A model generated the notes under the pieces. It ran no database searches. It was not told the DNA's origin and saw only the letters and a list, made by a program, of their open reading frames with translations. From Streptomyces sp. TG1A-8 (GTDB lineage: Bacteria; Actinomycetota; Actinomycetes; Streptomycetales; Streptomycetaceae), in NCBI RefSeq assembly GCF_030499535.1, contig NZ_JASTLB010000001.1, forward strand, positions 4,278,001 through 4,342,000: DNA of 64,000 bases. The letters run 5' to 3'. Each line of letters begins with the position of its first letter. Position 1 is the stretch's first letter. This document shows, piece by piece, positions 52,969 to 61,352 of the stretch. The translations under genes and the position numbers were made by a program.

Positions 52969-54465
52969 TCAGGCCGTGTTCGAGCACACCACCTCGCTGC
53001 CGCGCACCACGCCCTGCCCCGGCTGGGCCGGGTCGTCCGCCCGGACCGCGCGCACGGCCCGGAAGTCGCTCCCGGCGGTCACCTTCAGCAGCGGCCCCTG
53101 GCCCGCCACCGGGCGCAGCGCGCTGCCCGGCAGGGCCGCCGCCAGGGACCTGGCCGAGCGGTCCCAGCGCGGGTCGTAGGAGATCACCGTGCGCCGCACG
53201 TCGTGGGCGGCGGCGCTCACGGGCCGGCGGGTGGTGGCGAAGCCGGCCGCCGCGAGCGCCGCGTCGACCCGCTTGGCCAGCCCCGCGGTGCCGGTGCCGT
53301 TCTCCACCTGGACGCGGATCCGCTGCGGGGCGACCTCCACCGGCGCCGGCCGGGGCCCGCGCGGCGGGCGGCCGGTGCTGAGCGGCTTGTCGTCGCGCAG
53401 TGACCGGAAGAGCCTGCCGGACGCCGCCGGGTCCCACTTCAGGGTCGAGCCGATCCCCTTGACCCGGAAGTCCAGCTGTCCGACGGGCACGGTGGCGAAC
53501 TCGGAGGAGGAGGGGGAGAAGTTCCGCATCGCCCGGCCGAGGTCGAGCAGTTCGTCGGTGCCGAAGCCCTCGTCCGCCCGTACCGAGCCGAGCACGGCCC
53601 GGGTCACGTCCCGGAACCGCATCGGGTTCAGCAGCACCCCGGAGGAGGTGGCCCGCTCGATGAGCGAGGCCAGGAACCGCTGCTGCCGCCTCATCCGGCC
53701 CAGGTCGCTCGCCCCGTCCAGGTGCCGGGCGCGCACGTACTGCAGTGCCTGCCCGCCGCCGAGCGTGTGGGTGCCGGCCGCGAGGTCGAGCCCGGTGTAG
53801 GGGTCCTTCAGCGGCGCCGGCGTGCAGATCCGCACCCCGCCGAGGACGTCCACGGTCCGCATGAAGCTGGTGAAGTCGACCTCCAGGTAGTGGTTGATCT
53901 TCACGTGGGTCATGTCCTCGACCGTGCGCACGGTCAACTGGGGGCCGCCCTCGGCGTAGGCCGCGTTCAGCCTGACCGGGTGCGGGCCGTGGCGCTGCCC
54001 GGACTTCCCGTCGACGTGCGCGGGCACCTCGGCGTAGGAGTCGCGGGGCAGGCCGACCACGCTCGCCCGCTCCCGGTCCTCCGAGATGTGCACGATCATG
54101 ATCGTGTCGGTGCAGTGGCAGGGCTCGCCGCCCAACCGGTAGGCGCGCCGCTCGGCGGCGCCGATCCCGTCGCGCCCGTCGGTGCCGACCAGCAGGACGT
54201 TCGTGCCGTGCCCGGCGCGGGGCCGGTTCTTCATGTCCTTGAAGGCGTCGACCCGGGCGATGCCGGCGTCCAGGCTGGTGACGACCGCGTGGCCGATGCC
54301 GGCGGAGGCGAGCACCACCACCGACAGCGTGGTCACCGCCCGCACGGCCCAGCGCGGCCGCCTGGGCCGCGGGGGCTTCGCCACCCGTTCGGGCGCTCTG
54401 GGCACACGGTGGGGCGGCTGCGGGCGGCGCTGGGGCCGGGTGGGGGACCGTGGCGGGCTGGACAA
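52969..54465 (-). CDS. LytR-CpsA-Psr (LCP) family protein with LytR_C domain
   Basis: A 498-residue protein. A Pro/Arg-rich cytosolic start leads to a membrane segment (about 43-65, VTTLSVVVLASAGIGHAVV). The LCP domain follows: TNVLLVGTDGRDG; CHCTDTIMIVHISED; VVGLPRDSYAEVPAH; LNAAYAEGGPQLTVRTVE; HYLEVDFTSFMRTVDVLGG; YVRARHLDGASDLGRMRRQQ, the complete canonical catalytic stretch. A LytR_C domain (IRVQVENGTGTAGLAKRV) ends the protein. The start is TTG 54463-54465, seven bases after GGAGG; no other start fits. It is divergent from the GT2 glycosyltransferase gene. Confidence 0.92.
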   Translation of the reverse strand: MSSPPRSPTRPQRRPQPPHRVPRAPERVAKPPRPRRPRWAVRAVTTLSVVVLASAGIGHAVVTSLDAGIARVDAFKDMKNRPRAGHGTNVLLVGTDGRDGIGAAERRAYRLGGEPCHCTDTIMIVHISEDRERASVVGLPRDSYAEVPAHVDGKSGQRHGPHPVRLNAAYAEGGPQLTVRTVEDMTHVKINHYLEVDFTSFMRTVDVLGGVRICTPAPLKDPYTGLDLAAGTHTLGGGQALQYVRARHLDGASDLGRMRRQQRFLASLIERATSSGVLLNPMRFRDVTRAVLGSVRADEGFGTDELLDLGRAMRNFSPSSSEFATVPVGQLDFRVKGIGSTLKWDPAASGRLFRSLRDDKPLSTGRPPRGPRPAPVEVAPQRIRVQVENGTGTAGLAKRVDAALAAAGFATTRRPVSAAAHDVRRTVISYDPRWDRSARSLAAALPGSALRPVAGQGPLLKVTAGSDFRAVRAVRADDPAQPGQGVVRGSEVVCSNTA

Positions 54466-54593
54466 GGGGACACCTCCGGACGACGGCCGTACGTGGGATC
54501 CGTGAGCACGGTAGGCCGGTACGATCCTCAGCCCGGCTCTTGGCCCCGGCGGCGCGCACCGGTGTCCCCCGTTCGCGGTAACGTGAGCGTCCT

Positions 54594-55637
54594 ATGAACG
54601 CCAAGCCCGACGTGCGGTTCCCCGCCGTGTCCGTGATCATGCCCGTCCTCAACGAGGAACGGCATCTGCGCGGAGCCGTCCAAGCGATCCTCGCGCAGGA
54701 GTACGCCGGCGACATGGAGGTCGTGATCGCCCTCGGTCCGTCCACGGACCGCACGGACGAGATCGCCGCCGAGCTGGTCCGGGAGACCGCGTCCCACGAC
54801 ACCAAGCGCGTGCACACCGTCCCGAACCCGACCGGCCGCACGCCCGCGGCGCTGAACGCGGCCATCAAGGCCTCCCGGCACCCGATCGTGGTCCGCGTCG
54901 ACGGCCACGGCATGCTCTCGCCGGACTACATCGCCACCGCGGTGCGGCTCCTGGAGGAGACCGGCGCGCAGAACGTCGGCGGCATCATGCACGCCGAGGG
55001 CGAGAACGACTGGGAGCACGCGGTCGCCGCCGCCATGACCTCGAAGATCGGCGTCGGCAACGCGGCCTTCCACACCGGTGGCGAGGCCGGTCCCGCCGAG
55101 ACCGTCTACCTCGGCGTCTTCCGCCGCGAGGCCCTGGAGCGGCAGGGCGGCTACAACGAGGAGTTCATCCGCGCCCAGGACTGGGAGCTGAACTTCCGCA
55201 TCCGTGAGGCGGGCGGCCTGATCTGGTTCTCGCCCGAACTGAAGGTGTCGTACCGGCCCCGGCCGAGCGTGCGGGCGCTGGCCAAGCAGTACAAGGACTA
55301 CGGCCGCTGGCGCCACGTGGTCGCCCGCTACCACGAGGGCTCCATCAACCTGCGCTACCTCGCCCCGCCGACGGCGGTGTGCGCGATGGCGGCGGGCCTG
55401 GTGGTGGGCGCGGCGCTGACCCCGTGGGGCTTCGTCGTCCCCGGGGGGTACCTGGCGGCGATCGTCGTGGGCTCGGTGCCCGCGGGCAGGGGCCTGCCGC
55501 TGAAGGCGCGCCTGCAGATCCCGGTGGCCCTGGCGACCATGCACATGTCCTGGGGCTGGGGCTTTCTGACCAGCCCGAAGTCCCTGGCCAAGAAGGTCAT
55601 CGCCTCGCGCCGGCCGGCGGTCCCCGCCACCGGCTGA
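54594..55637 (+). CDS. Family 2 glycosyltransferase with C-terminal membrane segments
   Basis: A 347-residue GT-A fold enzyme. It opens FPAVSVIMPVLNEERHLRGA, with NPTGRTPAALNAAI and the metal-site region VVRVDGHGMLSPDYI. The catalytic/acceptor motif is FIRAQDWELNFRIREAGG (an ED pair). Membrane segments follow at about 265-312 (TAVCAMAAGLVVGAALTPWG; AAIVVGSVPAG). It resembles ExoA-type polysaccharide glycosyltransferases. The sugar donor is unknown. ATG 54594. It lies between LCP genes and converges on the next one across a terminator hairpin at 55671-55703; it may build the polymer those LCP proteins attach. Confidence 0.9.
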   Translation: MNAKPDVRFPAVSVIMPVLNEERHLRGAVQAILAQEYAGDMEVVIALGPSTDRTDEIAAELVRETASHDTKRVHTVPNPTGRTPAALNAAIKASRHPIVVRVDGHGMLSPDYIATAVRLLEETGAQNVGGIMHAEGENDWEHAVAAAMTSKIGVGNAAFHTGGEAGPAETVYLGVFRREALERQGGYNEEFIRAQDWELNFRIREAGGLIWFSPELKVSYRPRPSVRALAKQYKDYGRWRHVVARYHEGSINLRYLAPPTAVCAMAAGLVVGAALTPWGFVVPGGYLAAIVVGSVPAGRGLPLKARLQIPVALATMHMSWGWGFLTSPKSLAKKVIASRRPAVPATG

Positions 55638-55670
55638 CCGCACCGCCGCGGGGACACCGCACGCACGCGC

Positions 55671-55703
55671 AGGGGGCCCGCCGCGGTGGACGGCGGGCCC
55701 CCT
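55671..55703. terminator. Bidirectional hairpin between glycosyltransferase and LCP gene
   Basis: A perfect 13-bp stem (55671-55683 with 55691-55703) with a 7-base loop between convergent stops at 55637 and 55723. Confidence 0.8.
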
Positions 55704-55722
55704 CGTCACGTCCGGCGCCGCC

Positions 55723-57471
55723 TCAGCCGGCGCACTGCACCTTGTCCGCCGTGGACTTGTTCACCTTCGGCGCCGGCGCCGTCCCGGTGAGGGAGACGCC
55801 CGCGCCCTTGAAGTCCTTGCCCAGGGTCAGCGTCATCGCGGGCAGGCCCTGGGAGTTGGTCACGCTCCTGCCCGGCTTCAGCGCGCTTCCGGACAGCCCC
55901 ATGAGGGAGGCCAGCTCGCGCGCCTGGGCCGCCTGGTCGGGCGCGTACTCCAGCGTGGTCCGGCTCGCCCGCGCCGGGGCGTTGCCCGCGTTCTCGGACT
56001 TGAGCACGCCCTCGTCGGTCTGCAGCCACTGCAGGGTCTCCTGCGCGCTGCCGGCCTCGGCGCCGCCGTTGAGGACCCGCACCCGCACCTCGGAGGGCGC
56101 GGACCTGGTGCCCTTCAGCCGGGCCGCCGCCGCGTCCTTGGCCGCCTTCTGCTTCTTCTTCACGCCGGTGAAGGAGACGTCGTTCCTGATCGCGTCGAAG
56201 ACGGAGGGCGCCGTGGACTGGTTGACGACCACGGTCGCGTGGACGGTCTCGGCCGGGTTGTCCACCACCGGCACGGTGACGAAGCTGATGTTCTTCGGGG
56301 GCACCTTCTTCAGCTGCAGCGCCACGTCCTTGAGCGTGCCGACCGATCCGAGGCCCTGGTCGACGGTCAGCGCCTTCGTGGCGGCCTCCGCCAGCTTGTA
56401 GAGCTTGCTCGGACTGGTCAGGGTGTCGCCGGAGGACATCTTGCGCATGAGGGAGGCCATGAACTGCTGCTGCACCTTGATGCGGTCCAGGTCGCCCTGG
56501 TTGCCCCAGCTGTGCCGGGTGCGCACGAACGCCAGCGCCTGCTCGCCCTCGACCTTGGACTTGCCGGCGGGCAGCTTGAGGTGCGACTCCTTGTCGTCGA
56601 CCGCGTGCGACAGGCAGACGTCCACGCCGCCCACGGCCGTGGTCAGCGTCTTCACCGCGTTGAAGTCGACCATCATGAAGTGGTCGGGCTTGATGCCGGT
56701 GACCGCCTGCACGGTGCGCATGGTGCAGCCCGGGTCGCGGCCGTCCTGGCCCAGGCTGGTGTTGAACCGGACGTCCGTCGAGCCCGGGATGACCTTCTTC
56801 GAGCCGTCGGGCTGGGTGGTCTCGCAGTCCGGCACGTCCACGATCAGGTTGCGCGGGATGCTCAGCGCGGTGGCGTTGGTCCGGTCCTTGGCGACGTGGA
56901 GCAGGATGTTGGTGTCGGCGTGCCCGACGCTGCCCTTGTCCCCGTAGCCCTCGTTGCCCGCGCCGGTGCGCTTGTCCGTGCCGATGATGAGGATGTTGAA
57001 GGCGCCGTCCTTGCTGAAGCCGCTCTTGGCCGCGTCACCGACGTTCGTCGTGGTGACGTTGCCCTCCAGGTGCTTGAGGTAGAGGTAGCCGGCCGTGCCG
57101 ACGGCGACGAGCACGAAGGCCATGCCGCCGCCGGTCCAGGCCACGACCTTCTTCGCCCTGGTCCGCTTCTTCGCCGGCCGCCGGCCGCGCCGCCCCGCCG
57201 GGGGCTCGGCCTCGCCCCGGCGCCTGCGCTGCGGCGGGATCTCCGGCTCCGGCTTCGCCGGCTCCGCCGCCTTCGGCGCCGCAGCCGTCCCCGCGCGCCG
57301 GCCGGCTCCCGCGGCGCGGCCGCCGCGGGGCCCCCCCGCGCGCGGGGACGGCACCGTCGGCTGCGGTGTGGAAGGGGTCAGTCGCAGTTCGTATTCGCCG
57401 GTGCTCGGGTTGAGTACCCACTGGTCTGCGGGGTCGATGTTGTCCGCCCGCCCACGGCCTTGCGCGTCCAC
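55723..57471 (-). CDS. LytR-CpsA-Psr (LCP) family protein with LytR_C domain
   Basis: A 582-residue protein, the longest LCP here. A 110-residue cytosolic start (DPADQWVLNPSTGEYELRL, then Ala/Pro/Arg-rich) precedes a membrane segment (VVAWTGGGMAFVLVAVGTAGYLYL). The LCP domain follows: FNILIIGTDKRTG; ADTNILLHVAKDRTNATALS; SIPRNLIVDVPDC (an Asn replaces the usual Asp after Arg); HFMMVDFNAVKTLTTAVGGV; FVRTRHSWGNQGDLDRIKVQQ. A C-terminal LytR_C domain (VRVRVLNGGAEAGSAQ) ends the protein. The start is GTG 57469-57471. Upstream (57618-57644) is a GGAAC-N17-CGTCG element that looks like an ECF sigma promoter. Confidence 0.92.
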   Translation of the reverse strand: MDAQGRGRADNIDPADQWVLNPSTGEYELRLTPSTPQPTVPSPRAGGPRGGRAAGAGRRAGTAAAPKAAEPAKPEPEIPPQRRRRGEAEPPAGRRGRRPAKKRTRAKKVVAWTGGGMAFVLVAVGTAGYLYLKHLEGNVTTTNVGDAAKSGFSKDGAFNILIIGTDKRTGAGNEGYGDKGSVGHADTNILLHVAKDRTNATALSIPRNLIVDVPDCETTQPDGSKKVIPGSTDVRFNTSLGQDGRDPGCTMRTVQAVTGIKPDHFMMVDFNAVKTLTTAVGGVDVCLSHAVDDKESHLKLPAGKSKVEGEQALAFVRTRHSWGNQGDLDRIKVQQQFMASLMRKMSSGDTLTSPSKLYKLAEAATKALTVDQGLGSVGTLKDVALQLKKVPPKNISFVTVPVVDNPAETVHATVVVNQSTAPSVFDAIRNDVSFTGVKKKQKAAKDAAAARLKGTRSAPSEVRVRVLNGGAEAGSAQETLQWLQTDEGVLKSENAGNAPARASRTTLEYAPDQAAQARELASLMGLSGSALKPGRSVTNSQGLPAMTLTLGKDFKGAGVSLTGTAPAPKVNKSTADKVQCAG

Positions 57472-57617
57472 GGTTGTCCGAATCCTCCGTCGGGGCCACG
57501 CGGCGCCTTCCCCCTCAAAGGCGCTCGGGTCTCGGTGAATCAGTGCACGACCCCAGGACGGACCTCGCGGCCGGGTGCACCGGATCGCTCACACTATCCG
57601 GCCAGTTCAGCGCCGAG

Positions 57618-57644
57618 CGACGCCGGTGACAAATTCCACGTTCC
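57618..57644 (-). promoter_or_regulatory. ECF (SigE-like) promoter upstream of an LCP gene
   Basis: Minus strand: GGAAC (57644-57640), 17 bases, CGTCG (57622-57618), a fit to the GGAAC/CGTC pattern of Streptomyces SigE, the cell-envelope stress sigma factor. A related element sits at 50904-50929 in the gap before the LCP gene at 48794. Confidence 0.5.
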
Positions 57645-57702
57645 GAGAAGCGGGCAATTCCTCCCATACTCTGAACAGAAGTGCGTCACCTTGGTTTGCG
57701 CA

Positions 57703-58869
57703 TTACTCACAGCCGTGTGCGGCGGCGGTGTTCCCGCGGAAGGTGGGCGTGGGGGATGGGTCGCGCGAGGAACCGTTCCGCTGGGCGTTCCGCGGCGGAT
57801 CCGCCGCCACCGCCACCGGCCGGTCCGCCCGCAGCCGCGCGAACAGCCTTTCGGCGTCCGGCTCCACGAGCTGGTCCCGGTCGGCGTCGTAGACGTACGA
57901 CTCCCGCGGCACCGTCAGGAACTGCGCGCGGTCGGCGGGGACCTCGCGCAGCCCCCGCGCCAGTTGGTACAGGCCGCGCAGGCTCGCCAGTTCCGGGTCC
58001 GTGGTGAGCGCGGAGGTGGCCGCGTCCAGCACCGGGTACAGCTTCACCGGATTCAGCAGGACGCCGTCGGCGCGCACCTTGTCGACGAGCGCGCCGAGGA
58101 AGCGCTGCTGACGCTCCATCCGCTCGGTGTCGCTGCCGTCGCCGAGCGACTTGCGGGCCCGCACGTACCCGAGCGCCTGCTCCCCGTCGAGCGTCACCCT
58201 GCCCGCGGGCAGTTCCAGCTTGGCCGCCTCGTCGTCGACGGGCTCCTCCAGGCACACCTGCACCCCGCCGACCGCGTCGACCAGTTCCTTGAACCCGCTG
58301 AAGTCGACGACCACGTGGTGGTCGACGCGGATGTCCGTCAGCTTCTCGACGGTACGGACGGTGCAGGCCGAACCGCCCACCTGGAAGGCGTGGTTGAACA
58401 TCGTGAACACCGGCTCGCTGCGGCTGCCGTCCGCCCGGCGGCAGCTCGGGACGTCCACCATGAGGTCCCGGGGCAGCGAGACGGCGGTGGCGGCGCGCCG
58501 GTCGGCGGCCAGGTGCAGCAGGATCGTCGTGTCGGACCGCTCGCCGCCCAGGTCCCGCCCGTACGCGCCGTTGCCGTCCCCGGCCCGCGTGTCGGACCCG
58601 ATCAGCAGGATGTTCTGCGCCCCCCGCACCAGCGCGGTGGGCCGCTCCCGCTCGTAGCGGGCCAGTTCGGCGGCGGCCGCCCGGTCGGCGGTGATGTTGC
58701 CGCTGAGCCCGGCGTACGCGGCCCACCCGACCCCGCCCGCCGCGGCGACGAACACGACCGCCGCCACCGCCGGGCACCGCAGCCGCCGCCTGCGCCGCCG
58801 CGCGAGCCCGTCCCCGGTGGCGGAGGAGCCGGGACCGGGACCGGGGGGGCCGCCTGCGGTGTCGGTCAC
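57703..58869 (-). CDS. LytR-CpsA-Psr (LCP) family protein, short form
   Basis: A 388-residue protein. A short cytosolic start precedes a membrane segment (about 34-56, VAAVVFVAAAGGVGWAAYAGL). The LCP domain follows: AQNILLIGSDTRAG; RSDTTILLHLAADR; AVSLPRDLMVDVPSC; VFTMFNHAFQVGGSACTVRTVE; HHVVVDFSGFKELVDAVGGV; GYVRARKSLGDGSDTERMERQQ. It has no LytR_C domain. GTG 58867-58869. It is the last of the five LCP genes on this strand, 230 bases upstream of the one at 55723, and probably has its own promoter. Confidence 0.9.
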   Translation of the reverse strand: MTDTAGGPPGPGPGSSATGDGLARRRRRRLRCPAVAAVVFVAAAGGVGWAAYAGLSGNITADRAAAAELARYERERPTALVRGAQNILLIGSDTRAGDGNGAYGRDLGGERSDTTILLHLAADRRAATAVSLPRDLMVDVPSCRRADGSRSEPVFTMFNHAFQVGGSACTVRTVEKLTDIRVDHHVVVDFSGFKELVDAVGGVQVCLEEPVDDEAAKLELPAGRVTLDGEQALGYVRARKSLGDGSDTERMERQQRFLGALVDKVRADGVLLNPVKLYPVLDAATSALTTDPELASLRGLYQLARGLREVPADRAQFLTVPRESYVYDADRDQLVEPDAERLFARLRADRPVAVAADPPRNAQRNGSSRDPSPTPTFRGNTAAAHGCE

Positions 58870-59073
58870 GGTGGGGCCGTCCCCTCATGGCGTACGGGCG
58901 TCGCGTCCTGCTCCTACGACCATGGCCGGGCGGACGCCCGGGAGCCGCCCTTTGCTGCTCCACCCGGGTGAGGGCGGCCGGAGCACGGCGCGGGCGGGGA
59001 ACGGCGCGGGCGGGGAACGGCGCGGGCGGGGAACGGCGAGGGCGGCCCGTGCCCGCCCGCGCCGCCCTGCCGC

Positions 59074-59829
59074 TCAGCGGTGCACCGCGGTCACCCTCTC
59101 GCTCTCCACCCGCTTGGCGAACCCCTCCTCGTCCAGCCGGTCCGCGTTCCGGCACAGCACCACGGAGCCCCCGGCGGCCAGCGGCGCGTACAGCCCCGCG
59201 CTCAGCCCGTCCCACGTGTCGTACGGCAGCCCCGACAGCAACCGCGCCCCGGGCCCGGTCAGCCCCAGCGGCGCCGAGTCGGCCACGGCCCGCCGGACCA
59301 CCTCGTCCCCGCTGTACTCGGCGCCCGCGACGACCAGCGCCGGCTCCTCGGGATCCACGGGCGCGAACGGCACGAACCGGTCGCCCTGTCCCGGCACCTC
59401 CACGGCGTAGTCGGCGAAGCCCTCCGGGGGCCGCGGGAAACGCCCGCCCAGCGGGCGCAGCGCGAGAGCGACCCGCTCCCCGCGGCAGGCCCGCGCGGCC
59501 TCCAGGGAATCGGGCCCGCTGACGACGACGTCCGCCGCCGCCGGGTCCCCGGCCACGTCCGCCACCGCCCCGACCGACGCGCACGCGATCAGCCACACCG
59601 CCGTCTGCCAGTGCGCGGGCAGCAGCAGCGCGACCCGGTCACCCGGGCCGGCGGACAGGTCGCCCTGCAGGAGGTTGGCGGTCTTGGCCACCCAGTTGGC
59701 GAAGGTGGCCACGGACAGTTCGACGCGTTCGCCCGTGGCGTCGTCGTAGAAGGTCACCAGGGGACGGCCGGGATCCGCGACGAGCGCGGAACGCAGCAGG
59801 TCGGCAGGGGTGCGATCGGTGGCGTTCAC
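59074..59829 (-). CDS. TIGR03089-family protein (truncated AMP-binding fold)
   Basis: A 251-residue protein that resembles the N-terminal half of AMP-forming ligases: PLVTFYDDATGERVELSVATFANWVAKTA in outline, then GPGDRVALLLPAHWQTAVWLIA. It lacks the phosphate-binding loop and the C-terminal lid, so it cannot adenylate a substrate by itself. This is the actinobacterial TIGR03089 family of unknown function. It ends YDTWDGLSAGLYAPLAAGGSVVL with no further catalytic motif. GTG 59827-59829. It is divergent from the nucleotidyltransferase gene. It belongs to the conserved gene neighbourhood of envelope genes, which hints at a role there, not established. Confidence 0.8.
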   Translation of the reverse strand: MNATDRTPADLLRSALVADPGRPLVTFYDDATGERVELSVATFANWVAKTANLLQGDLSAGPGDRVALLLPAHWQTAVWLIACASVGAVADVAGDPAAADVVVSGPDSLEAARACRGERVALALRPLGGRFPRPPEGFADYAVEVPGQGDRFVPFAPVDPEEPALVVAGAEYSGDEVVRRAVADSAPLGLTGPGARLLSGLPYDTWDGLSAGLYAPLAAGGSVVLCRNADRLDEEGFAKRVESERVTAVHR

Positions 59830-60072
59830 CCGCGCAAGAGTACGCCGGGAGGGCCGCGCGCACCGAGCGGCGGTCCGGCGGGGCGTTCGCCGGCGGTCCG
59901 CCGGCCCCCGCGGCCCCCCGCGGGCGGCCGCGCCCGGCTTCGCGGCCGGAAGAACCGCGTGCCGATCCCGCGCGACACCGCGCGGCCACCGGGGCGCCGC
60001 CGCCCGCACTGCATACACTGACCGGCCGGAACGAGTAGTCCGGCCGGTCCCGGCAGGAAGCGGAGACGACAG

Positions 60073-61155
60073 GTGACAGAAGCGATCCTCCTGGTCGGCG
60101 GCAAAGGCACCCGGCTGCGACCGCTCACGGTCCACACGCCCAAGCCCATGGTCCCGGCGGCCGGCGTGCCGTTCCTCACCCACCAGCTGGCGAGGGCGGG
60201 AGCGGCCGGCGTGGACCACGTCGTCCTCGCGACGAGCTACCTCGCCGAGGTCTTCGAACCCCACTTCGGCGACGGCTCCGCGCTCGGCCTGCACATCGAG
60301 TACGTCACCGAGGAGGAACCCCTCGGCACCGGCGGCGCGATCCGCAACGTGGCCTCCCGCCTGCACTCCGGCCCCGACGACCCGGTGCTGGTCTTCAACG
60401 GCGACATCCTGACCGGCCTGGACATCGGGGCCCTGGTCGCCACCCACGAGTCGGCCGGCGCCGACGTGTCCCTGCACCTGACGCAGGTCACCGACCCGAG
60501 GGCGTACGGCCTGGTGCCCACGGACGCGACGGGCCGCGTCCTCGCCTTCCTCGAGAAACCGCAGACGCCGGAGGAGATCGTCACCGACCAGATCAACGCG
60601 GGGGCGTACGTCTTCCGCCGCTCGGTCATCGACACGATCCCCCGGGACCGCCCGGTCTCGGTCGAACGCGAGACCTTCCCCGGCCTGCTGTCCGCCGGGG
60701 CCCACCTGCAGGGCATGGTCGACTCCACCTACTGGCTGGACCTCGGCACGCCCGCCGCCTTCGTCCGCGGCTCGGCGGACCTCGTCCTGGGCCGCGCCCC
60801 GTCCCCCGCCGTCCCCGGACGCTGCGGGGACCGCCTGGTGCTGCCGACGGCCACGGTCGCCCCGGACGCCAAGCTGATGGGCGGCACGGTGGTCGGCGAG
60901 GGCGCGTTCGTCGCCGAGGGCGCCCGGGTCTTCGGGTCCGCCATCCTGCCCGGCGCGGTGATCGAACCCGACGCCGTCATCACCGACTCCCTCATCGGCA
61001 CCCGTGCCCGCGTGGGCGAACGCTCGGTCCTCACCGGCACGGTCGTCGGCGACGGCGCGGTCGTCGGCGCCGACAACGAGCTCCGGGACGGCGTGCGGGT
61101 GTGGTGCGACGCGCGCATCCCGGCGGGGGCGGTGCGGTTCTCCTCGGACCAGTAG
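60073..61155 (+). CDS. Sugar-1-phosphate nucleotidyltransferase (GDP-mannose pyrophosphorylase type)
   Basis: A 360-residue enzyme. The nucleotide loop ILLVGGKGTRLRPLTVHTPKP is at the N terminus (first 20 residues quoted as GGKGTRLRPLT), then EEPLGTGGAIRNVASRL, VFNGDILTGLD (metal Asp) and FLEKPQTPEEIVTDQINAGAYVF in part. The C-terminal half is a left-handed beta-helix with hexapeptide repeats (AVIEPDAVITDSLIGTRARV). It activates a sugar phosphate, probably mannose-1-phosphate with GTP, though other nucleotide sugars are possible. GTG 60073. It should supply precursor for wall glycans near the LCP genes. It converges on the DNA glycosylase gene. Confidence 0.9.
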   Translation: MTEAILLVGGKGTRLRPLTVHTPKPMVPAAGVPFLTHQLARAGAAGVDHVVLATSYLAEVFEPHFGDGSALGLHIEYVTEEEPLGTGGAIRNVASRLHSGPDDPVLVFNGDILTGLDIGALVATHESAGADVSLHLTQVTDPRAYGLVPTDATGRVLAFLEKPQTPEEIVTDQINAGAYVFRRSVIDTIPRDRPVSVERETFPGLLSAGAHLQGMVDSTYWLDLGTPAAFVRGSADLVLGRAPSPAVPGRCGDRLVLPTATVAPDAKLMGGTVVGEGAFVAEGARVFGSAILPGAVIEPDAVITDSLIGTRARVGERSVLTGTVVGDGAVVGADNELRDGVRVWCDARIPAGAVRFSSDQ

Positions 61156-61352
61156 TCGTCCACGGGAGACGGGGCGCCGTCCGCGCCGTCCGCCGCGACG
61201 CTCCGGGGTGCCCGGCCCGGTGCCGTCCGCAGGGCGCGCGGTGGGGGTCCGCGCCGTTCCCCGCGTCCCGGGCAGGTGCGGCGCGCCCCCGGGCAGGTGC
61301 GGCCGACGGTGCCCGCACGCGCGCCCCGCCGTGGCACCGGGCGCCCCGGCGC

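Noticed and set aside
48794..58869. LCP proteins annotated as LytR-type transcriptional regulators
   Set aside because: Each has an N-terminal membrane segment and an extracytoplasmic LCP domain with no DNA-binding domain; they are wall-polymer ligases, not regulators.
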